Assembly (NCBI GenBank): GCA_001915545.1
Contig: MNQS01000115.1
Span: 1-58,350, forward strand
Length of the DNA: 58,350 nucleotides
Direction: 5' to 3'
Source: Bacteroides sp. 43_108
Lineage (GTDB): Bacteria; Bacteroidota; Bacteroidia; Bacteroidales; Bacteroidaceae
Position 1 is the stretch's first letter, and each line of letters opens with the position of its first letter. The translations under genes were made by a program, and so were the position numbers. The notes beneath the pieces are model-generated. The model was not told the origin of the DNA. It saw only the letters and a program-made list of their open reading frames with translations, and did not search any database. Positions 9,001 to 18,698 of this stretch are shown here, in pieces.

Positions 9001-9942
9001 ATGTTTAGAAGATTCTTGATATGGATTGCAGTATTTCTGGGCTCTTCATTTTATGCAAGGGCACAGTGGGATGTGCAGTTCAGTGACTATGCGTCGCTGA
9101 AGGCATTTTATAATCCTGCCGTATCGGGAACAGATGGTCTGCTGAATGTTAATGCTGCATACTCCATGCAGATGGTAGGTTTCGAAGGCGCTCCTAAAAC
9201 TATGTTCGTCGGAGCTGATATCCCAATATATTTCATAGGTCCTAGACATGGAGCCGGTGTCAGTTTTATGAGTGACGAGATAGGCATGTTCAAAACCCAA
9301 AAATTCAGCATTCAATATGCCTATAATTTTAAGCTTGGCAAAAAAGCAAGATTGGCGGCCGGTATTCAGGCTTCTATGTTGACAGAAACTTTCGATCCTT
9401 CTGATATAGAATTGGGTGATGACTCCGATCCTGCTTTTCCTACATCATCTACAGACGGAAGCGGATTTGATTTAGGAGCAGGCTTATATTTTTATCATCC
9501 CGATTATTGGGGCGGTTTCTCTGTACAACATATATTATCTCCTACCATCATGTTGGGAGAAACCAATGAAATTAGTATCTCGCCTATGTATTATCTTATG
9601 GGTGGATGCAATATTAAGATAAGAAATACGTTATTGTCTTTACAGCCGTCATTCTTGGTCCAGAGTGATTTCCAATCTTGGCGAGAGGATATAACCTGTA
9701 AACTTACATACGACAATGATGGAAAGAAATTTTATGGAGGACTTGGATATAGCCCGAATACATCTTTCACTGTTTTGCTCGGCGGTGAGTTCCACGGTAT
9801 ATCTTTAGGATATTCCTATCAGATATATACGACGGGTATAGGTTTGCAGAACGGCTCGCATGAGATAGTTCTCGGATACAAGACAAATCTGGATTTATTC
9901 AAGAAAGGACGCAATAAACATAAAAGTGTAAGAATTTTATAA
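9001..9942 (+). CDS. sprF: Type IX secretion outer-membrane protein, PorP/SprF family
   Basis: Outer-membrane barrel of the PorP/SprF family. It has a signal peptide (FLIWIAVFLGSSFYARAQ), then QWDVQFSDYASLKAFYNPAVSG, the conserved family opening ('NPA.aG'). The remainder alternates polar and hydrophobic residues with frequent aromatic strand ends, as in a beta-barrel. At 313 aa it is of normal size. It is the first gene of the operon sprF-gldK-gldL-gldM-gldN, the classical order porP-porK-porL-porM-porN, which fixes the assignment. In this family the protein associates with the PorK/GldK ring at the outer membrane. Confidence 0.9.
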   Translation: MFRRFLIWIAVFLGSSFYARAQWDVQFSDYASLKAFYNPAVSGTDGLLNVNAAYSMQMVGFEGAPKTMFVGADIPIYFIGPRHGAGVSFMSDEIGMFKTQKFSIQYAYNFKLGKKARLAAGIQASMLTETFDPSDIELGDDSDPAFPTSSTDGSGFDLGAGLYFYHPDYWGGFSVQHILSPTIMLGETNEISISPMYYLMGGCNIKIRNTLLSLQPSFLVQSDFQSWREDITCKLTYDNDGKKFYGGLGYSPNTSFTVLLGGEFHGISLGYSYQIYTTGIGLQNGSHEIVLGYKTNLDLFKKGRNKHKSVRIL

Positions 9943-9954
9943 TTAAGATTATAT

Positions 9955-11391
9955 ATGAAAAAAGGTTTTTATGCTGCTGTTATCTTATTTGTAACATTGT
10001 TGATGTATTCATGCATGAGCATGAACCGAGGTGGCGTAATGGCTACCGGCGGTGAAGTTACCGGTATCAGCGGTACTGCTGTTTCGGAACCTGCACCTTA
10101 TGGCATGGTTCTGGTTAAGAGAGGTTCACTTAAGATGGGAGCCGACAGCATTGATAGTCTTTGGGGCAAGAAAATCCCGACACGCGAGATTTCTGTTGAC
10201 GCTTTCTGGATGGACGAAACAGAGGTTACCAATGCTAAGTATCGCCAATTCGTTCTTTGGGTGCGCGACTCTATCATTCGTGAGCGTCTTGCAGATCCTG
10301 CATACGGTGGAGATGAAACTTTTAAGATTGAAGAAGATAAAGATGGAGAACCGGTTACACCGCATCTGAATTGGAATAAGCCTATTCCTTGGAAAAATCC
10401 TGACGAAGATCAGCTTCGTGCCATCGAAAGTGTTTATACAACTCATCCTTTTGATGGAACAAAGATGCTTGATGCCAGTCAGATGAACTATAGATATGAA
10501 GTCTTTGATTATGTTACAGCGGCGAAGCGTAAATACAGGCTTGACCCTGCTGAACGTAACCAGAATACAGATGTTCCTGTAGATCCTGATGAAGTTGTCA
10601 TGATTTCTAAGGATACTGCCTATATTGATGATGAAGGCGTGATACATCGCGAAACCATTACTAGGCCTCTTTCAAGCATGTGGGATTTCGTAAATACATA
10701 TATTGTAAATATTTATCCTGATACTACATGCTGGATAAACGATTTCCAGAATTCTGATAATGAAACATATATGCGCCTGTATTTCAGTCATCCTAATTAT
10801 TCGAACTATCCAGTCGTTGGAGTCAATTGGGAACAGGCAAATGCTTTCTGCAATTGGCGTACCGATTTCCTTCTTAGAGGATTAGGTGCCAGTGCGAAAT
10901 ACATTCAGAGATACAGACTTCCTACTGAAGCGGAATGGGAATATGCAGCACGTGGAAAGAACGGCAATGAACTTCCTTGGGAAAATGAAGGTGTAAAAAG
11001 TGAAGAAGGATGCTTCTACGCTAATTTTAAACCGGATAAGGGTAACTACACTCAGGATGGAAGTCTGATAACTTCCAGAGTTGGTATTTTTTCTCCAAAC
11101 TCCAACGGTTTGTATGATATGGCCGGAAATGTTGCAGAGTGGACAAGCACAGTATATACTGAAGCAGGAATCAAGTCGATGAGCGATATTAATCCAGAAC
11201 TGTCATATAATGCAGCGAAGGAAGATCCTTATGCCTTGAAAAAGAAATCTGTCAGAGGTGGATCTTGGAAAGACCCTGAGAGTTTCATAAAGTCTGCATG
11301 GAGAACATCCGAATATCAGAATGTCGGACGATCTTTCATCGGCTTCAGATGTGTAAGGACACAGATTGGTAACCCTGGTAAGAAGAGATAA
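9955..11391 (+). CDS. gldK: Type IX secretion lipoprotein GldK/PorK
   Basis: Outer-membrane lipoprotein that forms the periplasmic ring of the type IX system with GldN. The signal peptide ends in a lipobox (LLMYSC, Cys about residue 20). The mature part is a formylglycine-generating-enzyme-like (sulfatase-modifying factor) fold, with FWMDETEVTNAKYRQFV, VNWEQANAFCNWR, RLPTEAEWEYAARG, NGLYDMAGNVAEW and SVRGGSWKD in order. An insertion of about 170 residues between the first two motifs is typical of GldK. It starts 12 bases after sprF. Confidence 0.95.
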   Translation: MKKGFYAAVILFVTLLMYSCMSMNRGGVMATGGEVTGISGTAVSEPAPYGMVLVKRGSLKMGADSIDSLWGKKIPTREISVDAFWMDETEVTNAKYRQFVLWVRDSIIRERLADPAYGGDETFKIEEDKDGEPVTPHLNWNKPIPWKNPDEDQLRAIESVYTTHPFDGTKMLDASQMNYRYEVFDYVTAAKRKYRLDPAERNQNTDVPVDPDEVVMISKDTAYIDDEGVIHRETITRPLSSMWDFVNTYIVNIYPDTTCWINDFQNSDNETYMRLYFSHPNYSNYPVVGVNWEQANAFCNWRTDFLLRGLGASAKYIQRYRLPTEAEWEYAARGKNGNELPWENEGVKSEEGCFYANFKPDKGNYTQDGSLITSRVGIFSPNSNGLYDMAGNVAEWTSTVYTEAGIKSMSDINPELSYNAAKEDPYALKKKSVRGGSWKDPESFIKSAWRTSEYQNVGRSFIGFRCVRTQIGNPGKKR

Positions 11392-11406
11392 AGAAATCTA
11401 TATATT

Positions 11407-12249
11407 ATGGCAAAGAGCAATATTATATCCAGATTGCAGAACTGGATGGACAGTAAAAGTGGACAGATGTTCTTGAATTACGCATATAGCTGGGGAGCAT
11501 CTATTGTTATTCTTGGAGCATTGTTTAAATTGACACATCTGTCTGGTGCTGATATAATGCTTTTCATCGGAATGGGAACTGAAGTTATCGTATTCTTCCT
11601 TTCCGGATTTGAAAGAGCTTATGAGACTATTGAGGATGACGAGGTTATTGAGGCACGCCAGGCGGCGGAAGACAGAGCTGCTGAAGCAGAAAGCAGTGCA
11701 AGTGCTTCGGTTGTTGGATTAGGCGGAGGAACAATCATTGTCGGTGGAACTGTTCCGGTTTCAGATGTGAATGCCGGACAGGTTGCTTCACCAGGGCAGG
11801 TTCAGCCTGGTGTCTTGTCGCAGGGCGTTGACGTTGAGTCTCCTTCTGATACCATGCAGACAGCGCCTATCAATCCTGCAGCACTTGCAGACGCTATAGC
11901 GGCTTCTCCTGCAATCAATATTCCTCCTCAGTTTAACGGAATGACACCTGAAATGGAAGAGGCTACAAATGCTTATGTTGAACAGGTGAAGGAATTGACT
12001 GAGGTACTCCGCAAGGTTGCCGAACAGTCTCAGAGACTTACACGCGATTCAGAGGAAATGGAAAATATGAACCGCACTCTTACAGGTATAAATTCTCTTT
12101 ATGAGATACAGTTGAGAAGTGTTAGTTCACAGGTTGGAACAATTGATGATATCAATGCTCAGACAAAGAGACTTGCAGAACAGATTGAAGAACTGAACAC
12201 TGTTTATGCACGAATGCTTGAAGCATTGAAAATGAACATGAAAGCTTGA
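11407..12249 (+). CDS. gldL: Type IX secretion / gliding motor protein GldL/PorL
   Basis: Inner-membrane part of the proton-driven motor that powers type IX export. Two membrane helices are in residues about 25-75 (SWGASIVILGALFKLTH and ADIMLFIGMGTEVIVFFLSG), with a Glu in the second helix (TEVIVF) in the place of the energy-coupling acidic residue. A low-complexity Ala/Glu/Gly/Pro linker (about 80-190) and a C-terminal coiled coil (VEQVKELTEVLRKVAEQ onward) follow. Length 280 aa. It lies 15 bases after gldK and before gldM. Confidence 0.94.
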   Translation: MAKSNIISRLQNWMDSKSGQMFLNYAYSWGASIVILGALFKLTHLSGADIMLFIGMGTEVIVFFLSGFERAYETIEDDEVIEARQAAEDRAAEAESSASASVVGLGGGTIIVGGTVPVSDVNAGQVASPGQVQPGVLSQGVDVESPSDTMQTAPINPAALADAIAASPAINIPPQFNGMTPEMEEATNAYVEQVKELTEVLRKVAEQSQRLTRDSEEMENMNRTLTGINSLYEIQLRSVSSQVGTIDDINAQTKRLAEQIEELNTVYARMLEALKMNMKA

Positions 12250-12335
12250 TGAAGAATGCTGTTGCTTGGCTGTAGCCTGATAATGGTATGGCTTTGCACG
12301 CATGAATTTGTATAATATTTCATTCAGTGTAGTAA

Positions 12336-13907
12336 ATGACAAAGATTCATAAAAGAAAACTGTCGCCTCGCCAGAAGATGATCAATCTGATGTATGTCGT
12401 GCTGATGGCTATGTTGGCATTGAATGTGAGCTCTGATGTATTGAACGGTTTTACATTAGTCGATGAAGGCCTTAATCGTTCTACATCAAGTTCTACATCG
12501 CAGAACAATGCAATATACAGCGAGCTTGAAAAGTCGATGAAGCAGAATCCGGAGAAGGTCAAGGTATGGTATGAAAAGGCGCAGAACGTAAGGCGTATCT
12601 CAGATTCTTTGTATAAGTTTGTTGATGAACTCAAATATGATATAGTTCGAAAAGCTGACGGAGAAGATGCCGATGTTAACAACATCAGAGAGAAGGAAAA
12701 TCTTGAGGCTGCCTCATTTATAATGTTGTCTATTGGACGTGGACAGGGTGGAGAACTCAAGTCGCAAATTGACGATTATCGCGAAAGCATCCTTAAGATG
12801 ATTACCGACCCTGTGCAGAGAAAAATCATAGGCGAGAATCTTTCTACAGAGGTTCCTTTCAGGGGGCGGATAATGGGCAAGAACTGGCAAGAGTATATGT
12901 TTGAGAGTACTCCAACTGCAGCCGCTGTCACTTTGTTGTCAAAATTGCAGTCTGATATACGATATGCAGAAGGTGAAGTGCTCCACAACCTTATTGCCAA
13001 TATTGACGTTAAGGATGTGCGTGTGAACGAGATTCAGGCTTACGTGATACCGCGTTCACAGACAGTCATACGCGGAGGACGTTTCAGTGCGCAGATTGTT
13101 ATGGCTGCTGTTGATACAACTCAGAGACCTGATATCTTTATAGGCAATACCTTACTTAAATCTCAGAACGGGACCTATGAGACAGTATGCCGATCTACTG
13201 GTGATTTTACTTTAAAGGGATATATTGAGATGAAAAGCGGAAACGGCGAACTCATCAGACGCGAGTTCGTTCAGCCTTATACAGTTGTTGAACCTTCGGC
13301 TACTGTTTCTGCAACAATGATGAATATGCTGTATGCCGGATACCAGAACCCGATCAGTGTTTCCGTGCCAGGTATACCTATCTCAAAAGTTTCTGTAAGT
13401 GCTTCTGGTGCCTCTCTTACTCAGAAGTCGGCTGGAAATTATATAGCAGTACCTTCTAAGGTCGGTCAAGATGTCACCATAACTGTCAATGCCGATATGG
13501 AAGATGGCAGGCAAGAAATGGGTAAGTTTGTTTTCCATGTACGTAAGTTGCCGGATCCAACAGCATTTATTGCATATAAGGACAAAGACGGTAACGACAG
13601 CAAGTATCTTGGCGGTTCACCTATTTCAAAATCTCTACTGTTGAGTTCTAAGGGCTTGGGAGCAGCTATAGATGACGGTCTGCTTAATATACCATTCAGA
13701 GTGATAGGTTTTGAGACTGTTTTTTTTGACAATATGGGTAATGCTGTGCCGGAGGTCTCCAATTCGTCTGATTTTACAGACAGCCAGAGAGACAAATTCA
13801 GAAGACTTACCAGGGGCAGGCGTTTCAATATTTCAAGAGTAAAAGCAGTTGGACCGGATGGAATTGAACGTACACTTCCTTACTCTATGGAAGTTATAGT
13901 CAATTGA
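12336..13907 (+). CDS. gldM: Type IX secretion / gliding motor protein GldM/PorM
   Basis: Partner of GldL; one inner-membrane helix and a long periplasmic shaft that transmits motor force to the GldK-GldN ring. The N-terminus KLSPRQKMINLMYVVLMAMLALNVSS carries the single membrane helix (about residues 16-35) and is nearly diagnostic. Helical domain D1 (about 40-220) is followed by beta-rich Ig-like domains D2-D4 (about 220-523). Length 523 aa is normal. Its stop region lies 36 bases before gldN. Confidence 0.96.
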   Translation: MTKIHKRKLSPRQKMINLMYVVLMAMLALNVSSDVLNGFTLVDEGLNRSTSSSTSQNNAIYSELEKSMKQNPEKVKVWYEKAQNVRRISDSLYKFVDELKYDIVRKADGEDADVNNIREKENLEAASFIMLSIGRGQGGELKSQIDDYRESILKMITDPVQRKIIGENLSTEVPFRGRIMGKNWQEYMFESTPTAAAVTLLSKLQSDIRYAEGEVLHNLIANIDVKDVRVNEIQAYVIPRSQTVIRGGRFSAQIVMAAVDTTQRPDIFIGNTLLKSQNGTYETVCRSTGDFTLKGYIEMKSGNGELIRREFVQPYTVVEPSATVSATMMNMLYAGYQNPISVSVPGIPISKVSVSASGASLTQKSAGNYIAVPSKVGQDVTITVNADMEDGRQEMGKFVFHVRKLPDPTAFIAYKDKDGNDSKYLGGSPISKSLLLSSKGLGAAIDDGLLNIPFRVIGFETVFFDNMGNAVPEVSNSSDFTDSQRDKFRRLTRGRRFNISRVKAVGPDGIERTLPYSMEVIVN

Positions 13908-13942
13908 TTTATCTTGTTAGAATCATAATTAAAAGCAACATA

Positions 13943-14983
13943 ATGAAACGTATAGTATTCATTCTTATAGGTGTTTGTCTGGCTTCCGGAATGGTTGCGC
14001 AACCTAAGAAGAGCCGTATAGCCAAGAACAACAAAGAGCTTGGCATGTCCAAGGATGCCAAGGCCGTAGATAGGGCCAGCATTATGTTTCCGACATCAGT
14101 TGCGGTGCCGGAAGATGTCGTGTGGAAAAGAGATATTTATCGTTCTATAGACCTTAAGAAAAGCAGTAATTCTGCTTTGTATTATCCTTCTGTACCTAAT
14201 GGAACGGATATGAATCTTTTTACATTGATGTTCCGTCTGCTTAATGTAGGTAAATTGCCTGCATATGAATATAGTTTGGACGGTCTTGAGTCGTTCAATC
14301 AAGAGAACCGTATGCACTTTAAGGATATGCTTGATCGTTATCGCATCCTTTATGAAGTTCAGGGCAACTCAATAAAAGTTGAAGACAGCGATATTCCTTC
14401 TTCTGAGGTTTTGAGTTATTATATCAAGGAAAGTACATATTTCGATCAGAACACTGCAACATTCCACACACGTGTAGTAGCATTGTGTCCAGTTCTCCAT
14501 CGTGCAGATGATTTCAGCATGGACATCCGTAAATTCCCATTGTTCTGGGTGAAATACAGTGATCTGGAACCTTATCTCAACAAATTGACAGTGATGGTAA
14601 GCGATGTCAACAATGCTTCCAAGATGTCGGCAGCCGATTATTTTGCAACAAATCAGTACAAAGGCGAAATATATATGACTGCAAACATGCAGGGACAGTC
14701 GCTTCAGCAATATTGTCAGACAGACAGCGCATTGGTTAAGGAGCAGAAGCGTATAGAAAAACAGCTTACTGATTTCGAAGAAAACATCTGGGGTGTTGAA
14801 GTTCCAGATACAGCAAAGGTCGCTGATACTAAGGACAAGAAGTCACAGAAGAAAGAAGAAAAGGCATCGTCTAAACGTACTTCACGCCGTAGTTCTTCTG
14901 TAAGCAAGGATAAGGATAGTGGCAGTAAATCTTCAGGTGGTTCTTCTGCGCCTCGAGTTTCAGTTCGCCGTCAAAGACATTGA
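13943..14983 (+). CDS. gldN: Type IX secretion periplasmic ring protein GldN/PorN
   Basis: Periplasmic protein that forms the ring with GldK. The ATG at 13943 gives 346 aa with a signal peptide (MKRIVFILIGVCLASGMVAQ). The core has DVVWKRDIYRSIDLKKSSNSA, YYPSVPNGTDMNLFT and FPLFWVKYSDLEPYL, all typical of PorN/GldN. The last ~60 residues are a Lys/Ser/Arg-rich low-complexity tail. It is the last gene of the operon; an inverted-repeat terminator follows. Confidence 0.94.
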   Translation: MKRIVFILIGVCLASGMVAQPKKSRIAKNNKELGMSKDAKAVDRASIMFPTSVAVPEDVVWKRDIYRSIDLKKSSNSALYYPSVPNGTDMNLFTLMFRLLNVGKLPAYEYSLDGLESFNQENRMHFKDMLDRYRILYEVQGNSIKVEDSDIPSSEVLSYYIKESTYFDQNTATFHTRVVALCPVLHRADDFSMDIRKFPLFWVKYSDLEPYLNKLTVMVSDVNNASKMSAADYFATNQYKGEIYMTANMQGQSLQQYCQTDSALVKEQKRIEKQLTDFEENIWGVEVPDTAKVADTKDKKSQKKEEKASSKRTSRRSSSVSKDKDSGSKSSGGSSAPRVSVRRQRH

Positions 14984-15023
14984 AGATAACTTTAATCTTT
15001 AAGACTTAGTTGAACTATGCAAT

Positions 15024-15075
15024 AAAAGCTTTTCTATCTGTACGGATATCGTGCAATAGAAAAGCTTTTTTAGTG
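15024..15075. terminator. Bidirectional terminator between gldN and priA
   Basis: AAAAGCTTTTCTAT (15024-15037) and ATAGAAAAGCTTTT (15056-15069) form a perfect 14-bp inverted repeat with T runs on both strands, placed between two convergent genes. Confidence 0.85.
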
Positions 15076-15091
15076 CGTTGTATAGTCGCTT

Positions 15092-17551
15092 TTATAGTGG
15101 ATCAACATCATAATAAATGCTGAGTCCATTAGATTCAGGTCGGCTCATTATCCATTCTTGTGTCTGCACTAATATTTCCCTTATTTTTTGCAGTGAAGCA
15201 TTATTCTCTATTTTGAGTACTATTTTTCTTATGTACAATGACTGTATACGTGCTACCGGTGGTTTATCTGGACCTAGCACTCTTTCTTTGAATATGTTTG
15301 TAAGTACGGATGCGGTCATGTGCGACAGTGAGTCCAGCCTTGCATTGTCCTTATGCTTTAGATAGATATATACCAATCTGTAGTACGGCGGATATCTGAA
15401 CAATTTTCTTTCCTCCATTTGCGTTTCATACATGCTTTTGTAGTCATAGTTGACTACCTGATTTATTATCTCTGCATCAGCACTTCTGGTTTGAAGTATT
15501 ACAAGGCCTTGTTTGTTCTTTCTGCCTGCTCGTCCTGCCACTTGGGCTATCATCTGAAACGCTCTCTCGTAGCTTCTGAAATCAGGGTAGTTTAGCATTG
15601 TGTCTGCATCGAGTATTCCTACAACGCCTACATTGTCGAAGTCAAGTCCTTTCGACACCATCTGTGTGCCTATGAGGATGTCTGTTTCGTGATTCGAGAA
15701 AGCATCTATAATTTTTTCATACGACAGTCTAGTCCTGGCTGTATCCAGGTCCAGTCTGGCCGTTTTCGCGTTTGGAAAAATGGTTTTGATGTCATCCTCT
15801 ATTTTCTCTGTACCTGCACCATGATTGGATAGAGTTGGTTCCATGCAGTTTGGACATAAATCAGGAATACTGTATGTATGTCCGCAGTAATGGCATGTCA
15901 TCTGTTTTGTGCCTTTATGGTAAGTCAGGCTGACGTCGCAGTGCTCGCATCTGGCCACCCAACCGCAGGCTTTGCATTGAACGATAGGAGCATATCCGCG
16001 TCGGTTCTGAAAGAGAATAATCTGTTCGCCATTTCTCAGTGCCTCGTTTATCGCGTTTATCATGTCTTGCGAGAACACACCTTTCATCCTTTTCTGATGC
16101 TTTAGCCGTTTGATGTCGATAACCTTTATTTCCGGCATCTTTACAGATTTGAATCGATGCATCATTTCAACCATACCGTATTTCCCGTTCAGCGCATTGC
16201 TGTATGTTTCTAGGCATGGAGTGGCTGTTCCCAGCAGTGTTTTTGCGTTGAACATCCCTGCAAGCATGATTCCTGCATTTCTGGCATTGTATCTTGGCGC
16301 AGGCTCCTGTTGTTTGTACGATTGCTCGTGTTCCTCATCAATTATTACCAGTCCTAAGTCTGTGAAAGGAAGAAATATTGAAGAACGTACTCCTAGAATT
16401 ATCTTGTATGGTTTGTCGGATAATTGTTTCTTGTATATTTCAACTCTTTCCGCATCAGGAAATTTTGAATGGTACACACCCAGTTCATCGCCGAACACTC
16501 TTTTCAGCCTTCCTGTTATCTGCGTTGTGAGTGCAATTTCGGGCAACAAGTATAGCACTTGTTTACCCTCATCAATATATTTCTTTATTAAGTGTATGTA
16601 TACTTCTGTCTTTCCACTTGATGTAACTCCATGAAGCAGAACTGTGTTTTTTTCTTTGAACAGCTCCTGTATCTTATGATATGCTTCGTCTTGTTCCTTA
16701 TTCAGTTCGTGTATGTTACGTTCTGAATTTCCGGATTCAGCTTCTTCTGTCAGTCTTCCGATTTCTATTTCTTTTTGTTCCAGCAAACCTTTGTCAACCA
16801 ATGCTTTTATGGTCTGTAAATTACATCCTGATTTCATTATCAGGTCGTTTCTTCTGATTCCTTCTTCATTGCAAAAACTCATCTCTGGTGTTTCCAGAAT
16901 GAACTTCATGAGTTCTTGCTGTTTTGGAGCGTTCTTCAGCGAAAGAAGTAGTATGTTTGTTTTGTCCCTATCGAGCTCTTTAGGCAGAATAATGCGTACT
17001 TCGGTCTTCTCCTTATATTTCTGCTTGAGTTCCTCTTTGACGGAGATGGCGTTTTTAGCCATAAGCGTTGCCAGCATTGGCAGAATATTCTTTATGCCTA
17101 ACTCTTTGCCCAGCAATGTTGCTTTTATATTTCCCTTATTTCTTATGGCTTCTACTATTTCTTTTTCTCTTTTGGTCAGTTCATCGTCTTCATCAAAATC
17201 ATCATTCGCTACAACAACAGTTTCGCTTTCCGGCTTTATTCCCGCCGGTAGAGCTGCTTTGTATACGTCCCCCATTGTGCAGATGTAATATTGCGAAATC
17301 CACTCCCACAGTTTCAGTTGTTTGTTAAGTACAATGGGAGTGTCGTCAAGGACCTCAAGAATGTCTTTGACAGCAATATTTTCAGGCTTGTCTGTATGAA
17401 CTCTCTTCACAATGCCTGTATATATTTTTTTGCTTCCGAATTGGACTATTACCCTATATCCTTCCTGCACTCTATTTTCGAATTCTGCAGGTACAGCATA
17501 GGTGTAAGTATCGCCAAGCGGCAATTGAAGGATGACATCAACGAATATCAT
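15092..17551 (-). CDS. priA: Primosomal protein N' (PriA helicase)
   Basis: 3'-5' superfamily 2 helicase that restarts stalled replication forks. From the N-terminus: the 3'-DNA-binding domain (VDVILQLPLGDTYTYAVP), Walker A HGVTSSGKTEVYIHL, Walker B DEEH, GTATPCLETYSNA (motif III), a zinc-binding insertion with paired cysteines (CKACGWVARCEHCD and CHYCG...CPNC), then ILIGTQMVSKGLDFDNVG and QMIAQVAGRAGR (motifs V and VI). Length 819 aa fits. It is monocistronic and convergent with gldN. Confidence 0.97.
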   Translation of the reverse strand: MIFVDVILQLPLGDTYTYAVPAEFENRVQEGYRVIVQFGSKKIYTGIVKRVHTDKPENIAVKDILEVLDDTPIVLNKQLKLWEWISQYYICTMGDVYKAALPAGIKPESETVVVANDDFDEDDELTKREKEIVEAIRNKGNIKATLLGKELGIKNILPMLATLMAKNAISVKEELKQKYKEKTEVRIILPKELDRDKTNILLLSLKNAPKQQELMKFILETPEMSFCNEEGIRRNDLIMKSGCNLQTIKALVDKGLLEQKEIEIGRLTEEAESGNSERNIHELNKEQDEAYHKIQELFKEKNTVLLHGVTSSGKTEVYIHLIKKYIDEGKQVLYLLPEIALTTQITGRLKRVFGDELGVYHSKFPDAERVEIYKKQLSDKPYKIILGVRSSIFLPFTDLGLVIIDEEHEQSYKQQEPAPRYNARNAGIMLAGMFNAKTLLGTATPCLETYSNALNGKYGMVEMMHRFKSVKMPEIKVIDIKRLKHQKRMKGVFSQDMINAINEALRNGEQIILFQNRRGYAPIVQCKACGWVARCEHCDVSLTYHKGTKQMTCHYCGHTYSIPDLCPNCMEPTLSNHGAGTEKIEDDIKTIFPNAKTARLDLDTARTRLSYEKIIDAFSNHETDILIGTQMVSKGLDFDNVGVVGILDADTMLNYPDFRSYERAFQMIAQVAGRAGRKNKQGLVILQTRSADAEIINQVVNYDYKSMYETQMEERKLFRYPPYYRLVYIYLKHKDNARLDSLSHMTASVLTNIFKERVLGPDKPPVARIQSLYIRKIVLKIENNASLQKIREILVQTQEWIMSRPESNGLSIYYDVDPL

Positions 17552-17590
17552 TGTCTGTTCTTAATTGGGGTTATATGGTGAACGTCATTG

Positions 17591-17624
17591 CAAACTTACT
17601 ATAAATCGTCGGAATATGCACAAA
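17591..17624 (-). promoter_or_regulatory. Probable priA promoter
   Basis: On the minus strand TTTG (17624-17621), 22 bases, then TAAGTTTG (17598-17591). This fits the Bacteroidota pattern about 40 bases before the priA ATG, with spacing one base longer than usual. Confidence 0.5.
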
Positions 17625-17765
17625 CTTAAGACAGCAGAATAACCTTCTTTGTGTACTATGTATGCTGATGACTACACTCTGCTTAAATGAACATTTCTTG
17701 CAACTATTCTGTTTTTATATTAAAAAATATGAGATTGAGTATATTATCAAGTCTTTTAATCCCTT

Positions 17766-18617
17766 ATGATTTCGCCTATGCGTTTTAAGCTTGTTTTATT
17801 TTTGCTTTTTATGGTGTTTGTCCAGGCTTATTCAACAGGCCTTTCTTCAGATGTAATAACCATCAAGGGGCAAACATGGAGTCTGTTGTCAAAGCCTATA
17901 TGGGCAGACTCTGTATTGTATACAAGGCTCATGAATTTTATTCCGAAAAATCATTGTATATCAACTGCCAATTGGGATGGTTTTACTGCTTACTGGATAG
18001 TCCGGCGAAACAGATTATATCTGCAAAAAATAGAGGTTTGCGTATACGATAAGGATAATAAAAGTGATTCAGTATATTCCTACGATGTTGATGCTCTCAA
18101 GGATGTATTTCGCGAGTATTATCATAACGACTTCATCAGAGCAGATTGGTTTTGTGGTCAGCTCAGAGCTGGTCGTGGTGAGCTCGTACGTTATGTTCAT
18201 TTAGGCTTCGATAGAAATCTGGAAGAAGAGATTGTTATGACAGTGAATAACGGACGTATAGTTAACTGTAAGCATTATAATAATTTCAAGAGGCCAGAAC
18301 TTACTTTCAAAGATGTTACGAAAGATTTATCTATGCTCTATCCTTGGGAGCGCTTTCCTGAAATTACGTCTAAAAGAATATCTTTTATATGTAAAAACTT
18401 CAAAGTTACCAGTGATGGACATTTGGTCGATTTTGAAGTCTCTAGTGCTGTATGTCGTAATCCGAATATTGACATAGATGATGAAAACCATCCAGTAATA
18501 CTGGAATTCAAGAAAGTACTTAGATCGATTTATCCTTGGGAAGTTATGTATATCAACGGAAAATACGTTATGGAGTATAATTCTATTGTAATTCCTCTTA
18601 TTAGAGACGTATTATAG
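17766..18617 (+). CDS. Secreted protein of unknown function, possibly with a TonB-C-like end
   Basis: Predicted 283-residue protein with a signal peptide (FKLVLFLLFMVFVQAYS; the second Met, near residue 5, is an equally good start). The mature N-terminal half has ANWDGFTAYWIVRRNRLYL, a pattern I recall from uncharacterised Bacteroidota proteins. The last ~90 residues (KVTSDGHLVDFEVSSA ... YPWEVMYINGKYVMEY) resemble the TonB C-terminal module (V-x-x-DG-x-V ... P-W-x-x-x-x-x-G-K). That is inference from layout only. It is a single gene with a terminator shared with the opposing barrel gene. Confidence 0.65.
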   Translation: MISPMRFKLVLFLLFMVFVQAYSTGLSSDVITIKGQTWSLLSKPIWADSVLYTRLMNFIPKNHCISTANWDGFTAYWIVRRNRLYLQKIEVCVYDKDNKSDSVYSYDVDALKDVFREYYHNDFIRADWFCGQLRAGRGELVRYVHLGFDRNLEEEIVMTVNNGRIVNCKHYNNFKRPELTFKDVTKDLSMLYPWERFPEITSKRISFICKNFKVTSDGHLVDFEVSSAVCRNPNIDIDDENHPVILEFKKVLRSIYPWEVMYINGKYVMEYNSIVIPLIRDVL

Positions 18618-18635
18618 ATGTTTTGCATAAAACAA

Positions 18636-18678
18636 ATACAGGCTCTGTCGGTTTGTGTATTCCAGGCAGAGCCTGTAT
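18636..18678. terminator. Bidirectional terminator
   Basis: ATACAGGCTCTG (18636-18647) pairs with CAGAGCCTGTAT (18667-18678). Flanking A-rich and T-rich bases extend the stem on both sides (AAACAA and TTGTTT). It separates convergent genes. Confidence 0.8.
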
Positions 18679-18698
18679 CTTGTTTGATTATAACGATA

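Noticed and set aside
16110..17288. Plus-strand frames opposite priA with hydrophobic, Ser/Leu-rich translations
   Set aside because: They are antisense to priA; the membrane-like look comes from reversed Lys/Glu/Arg codons.
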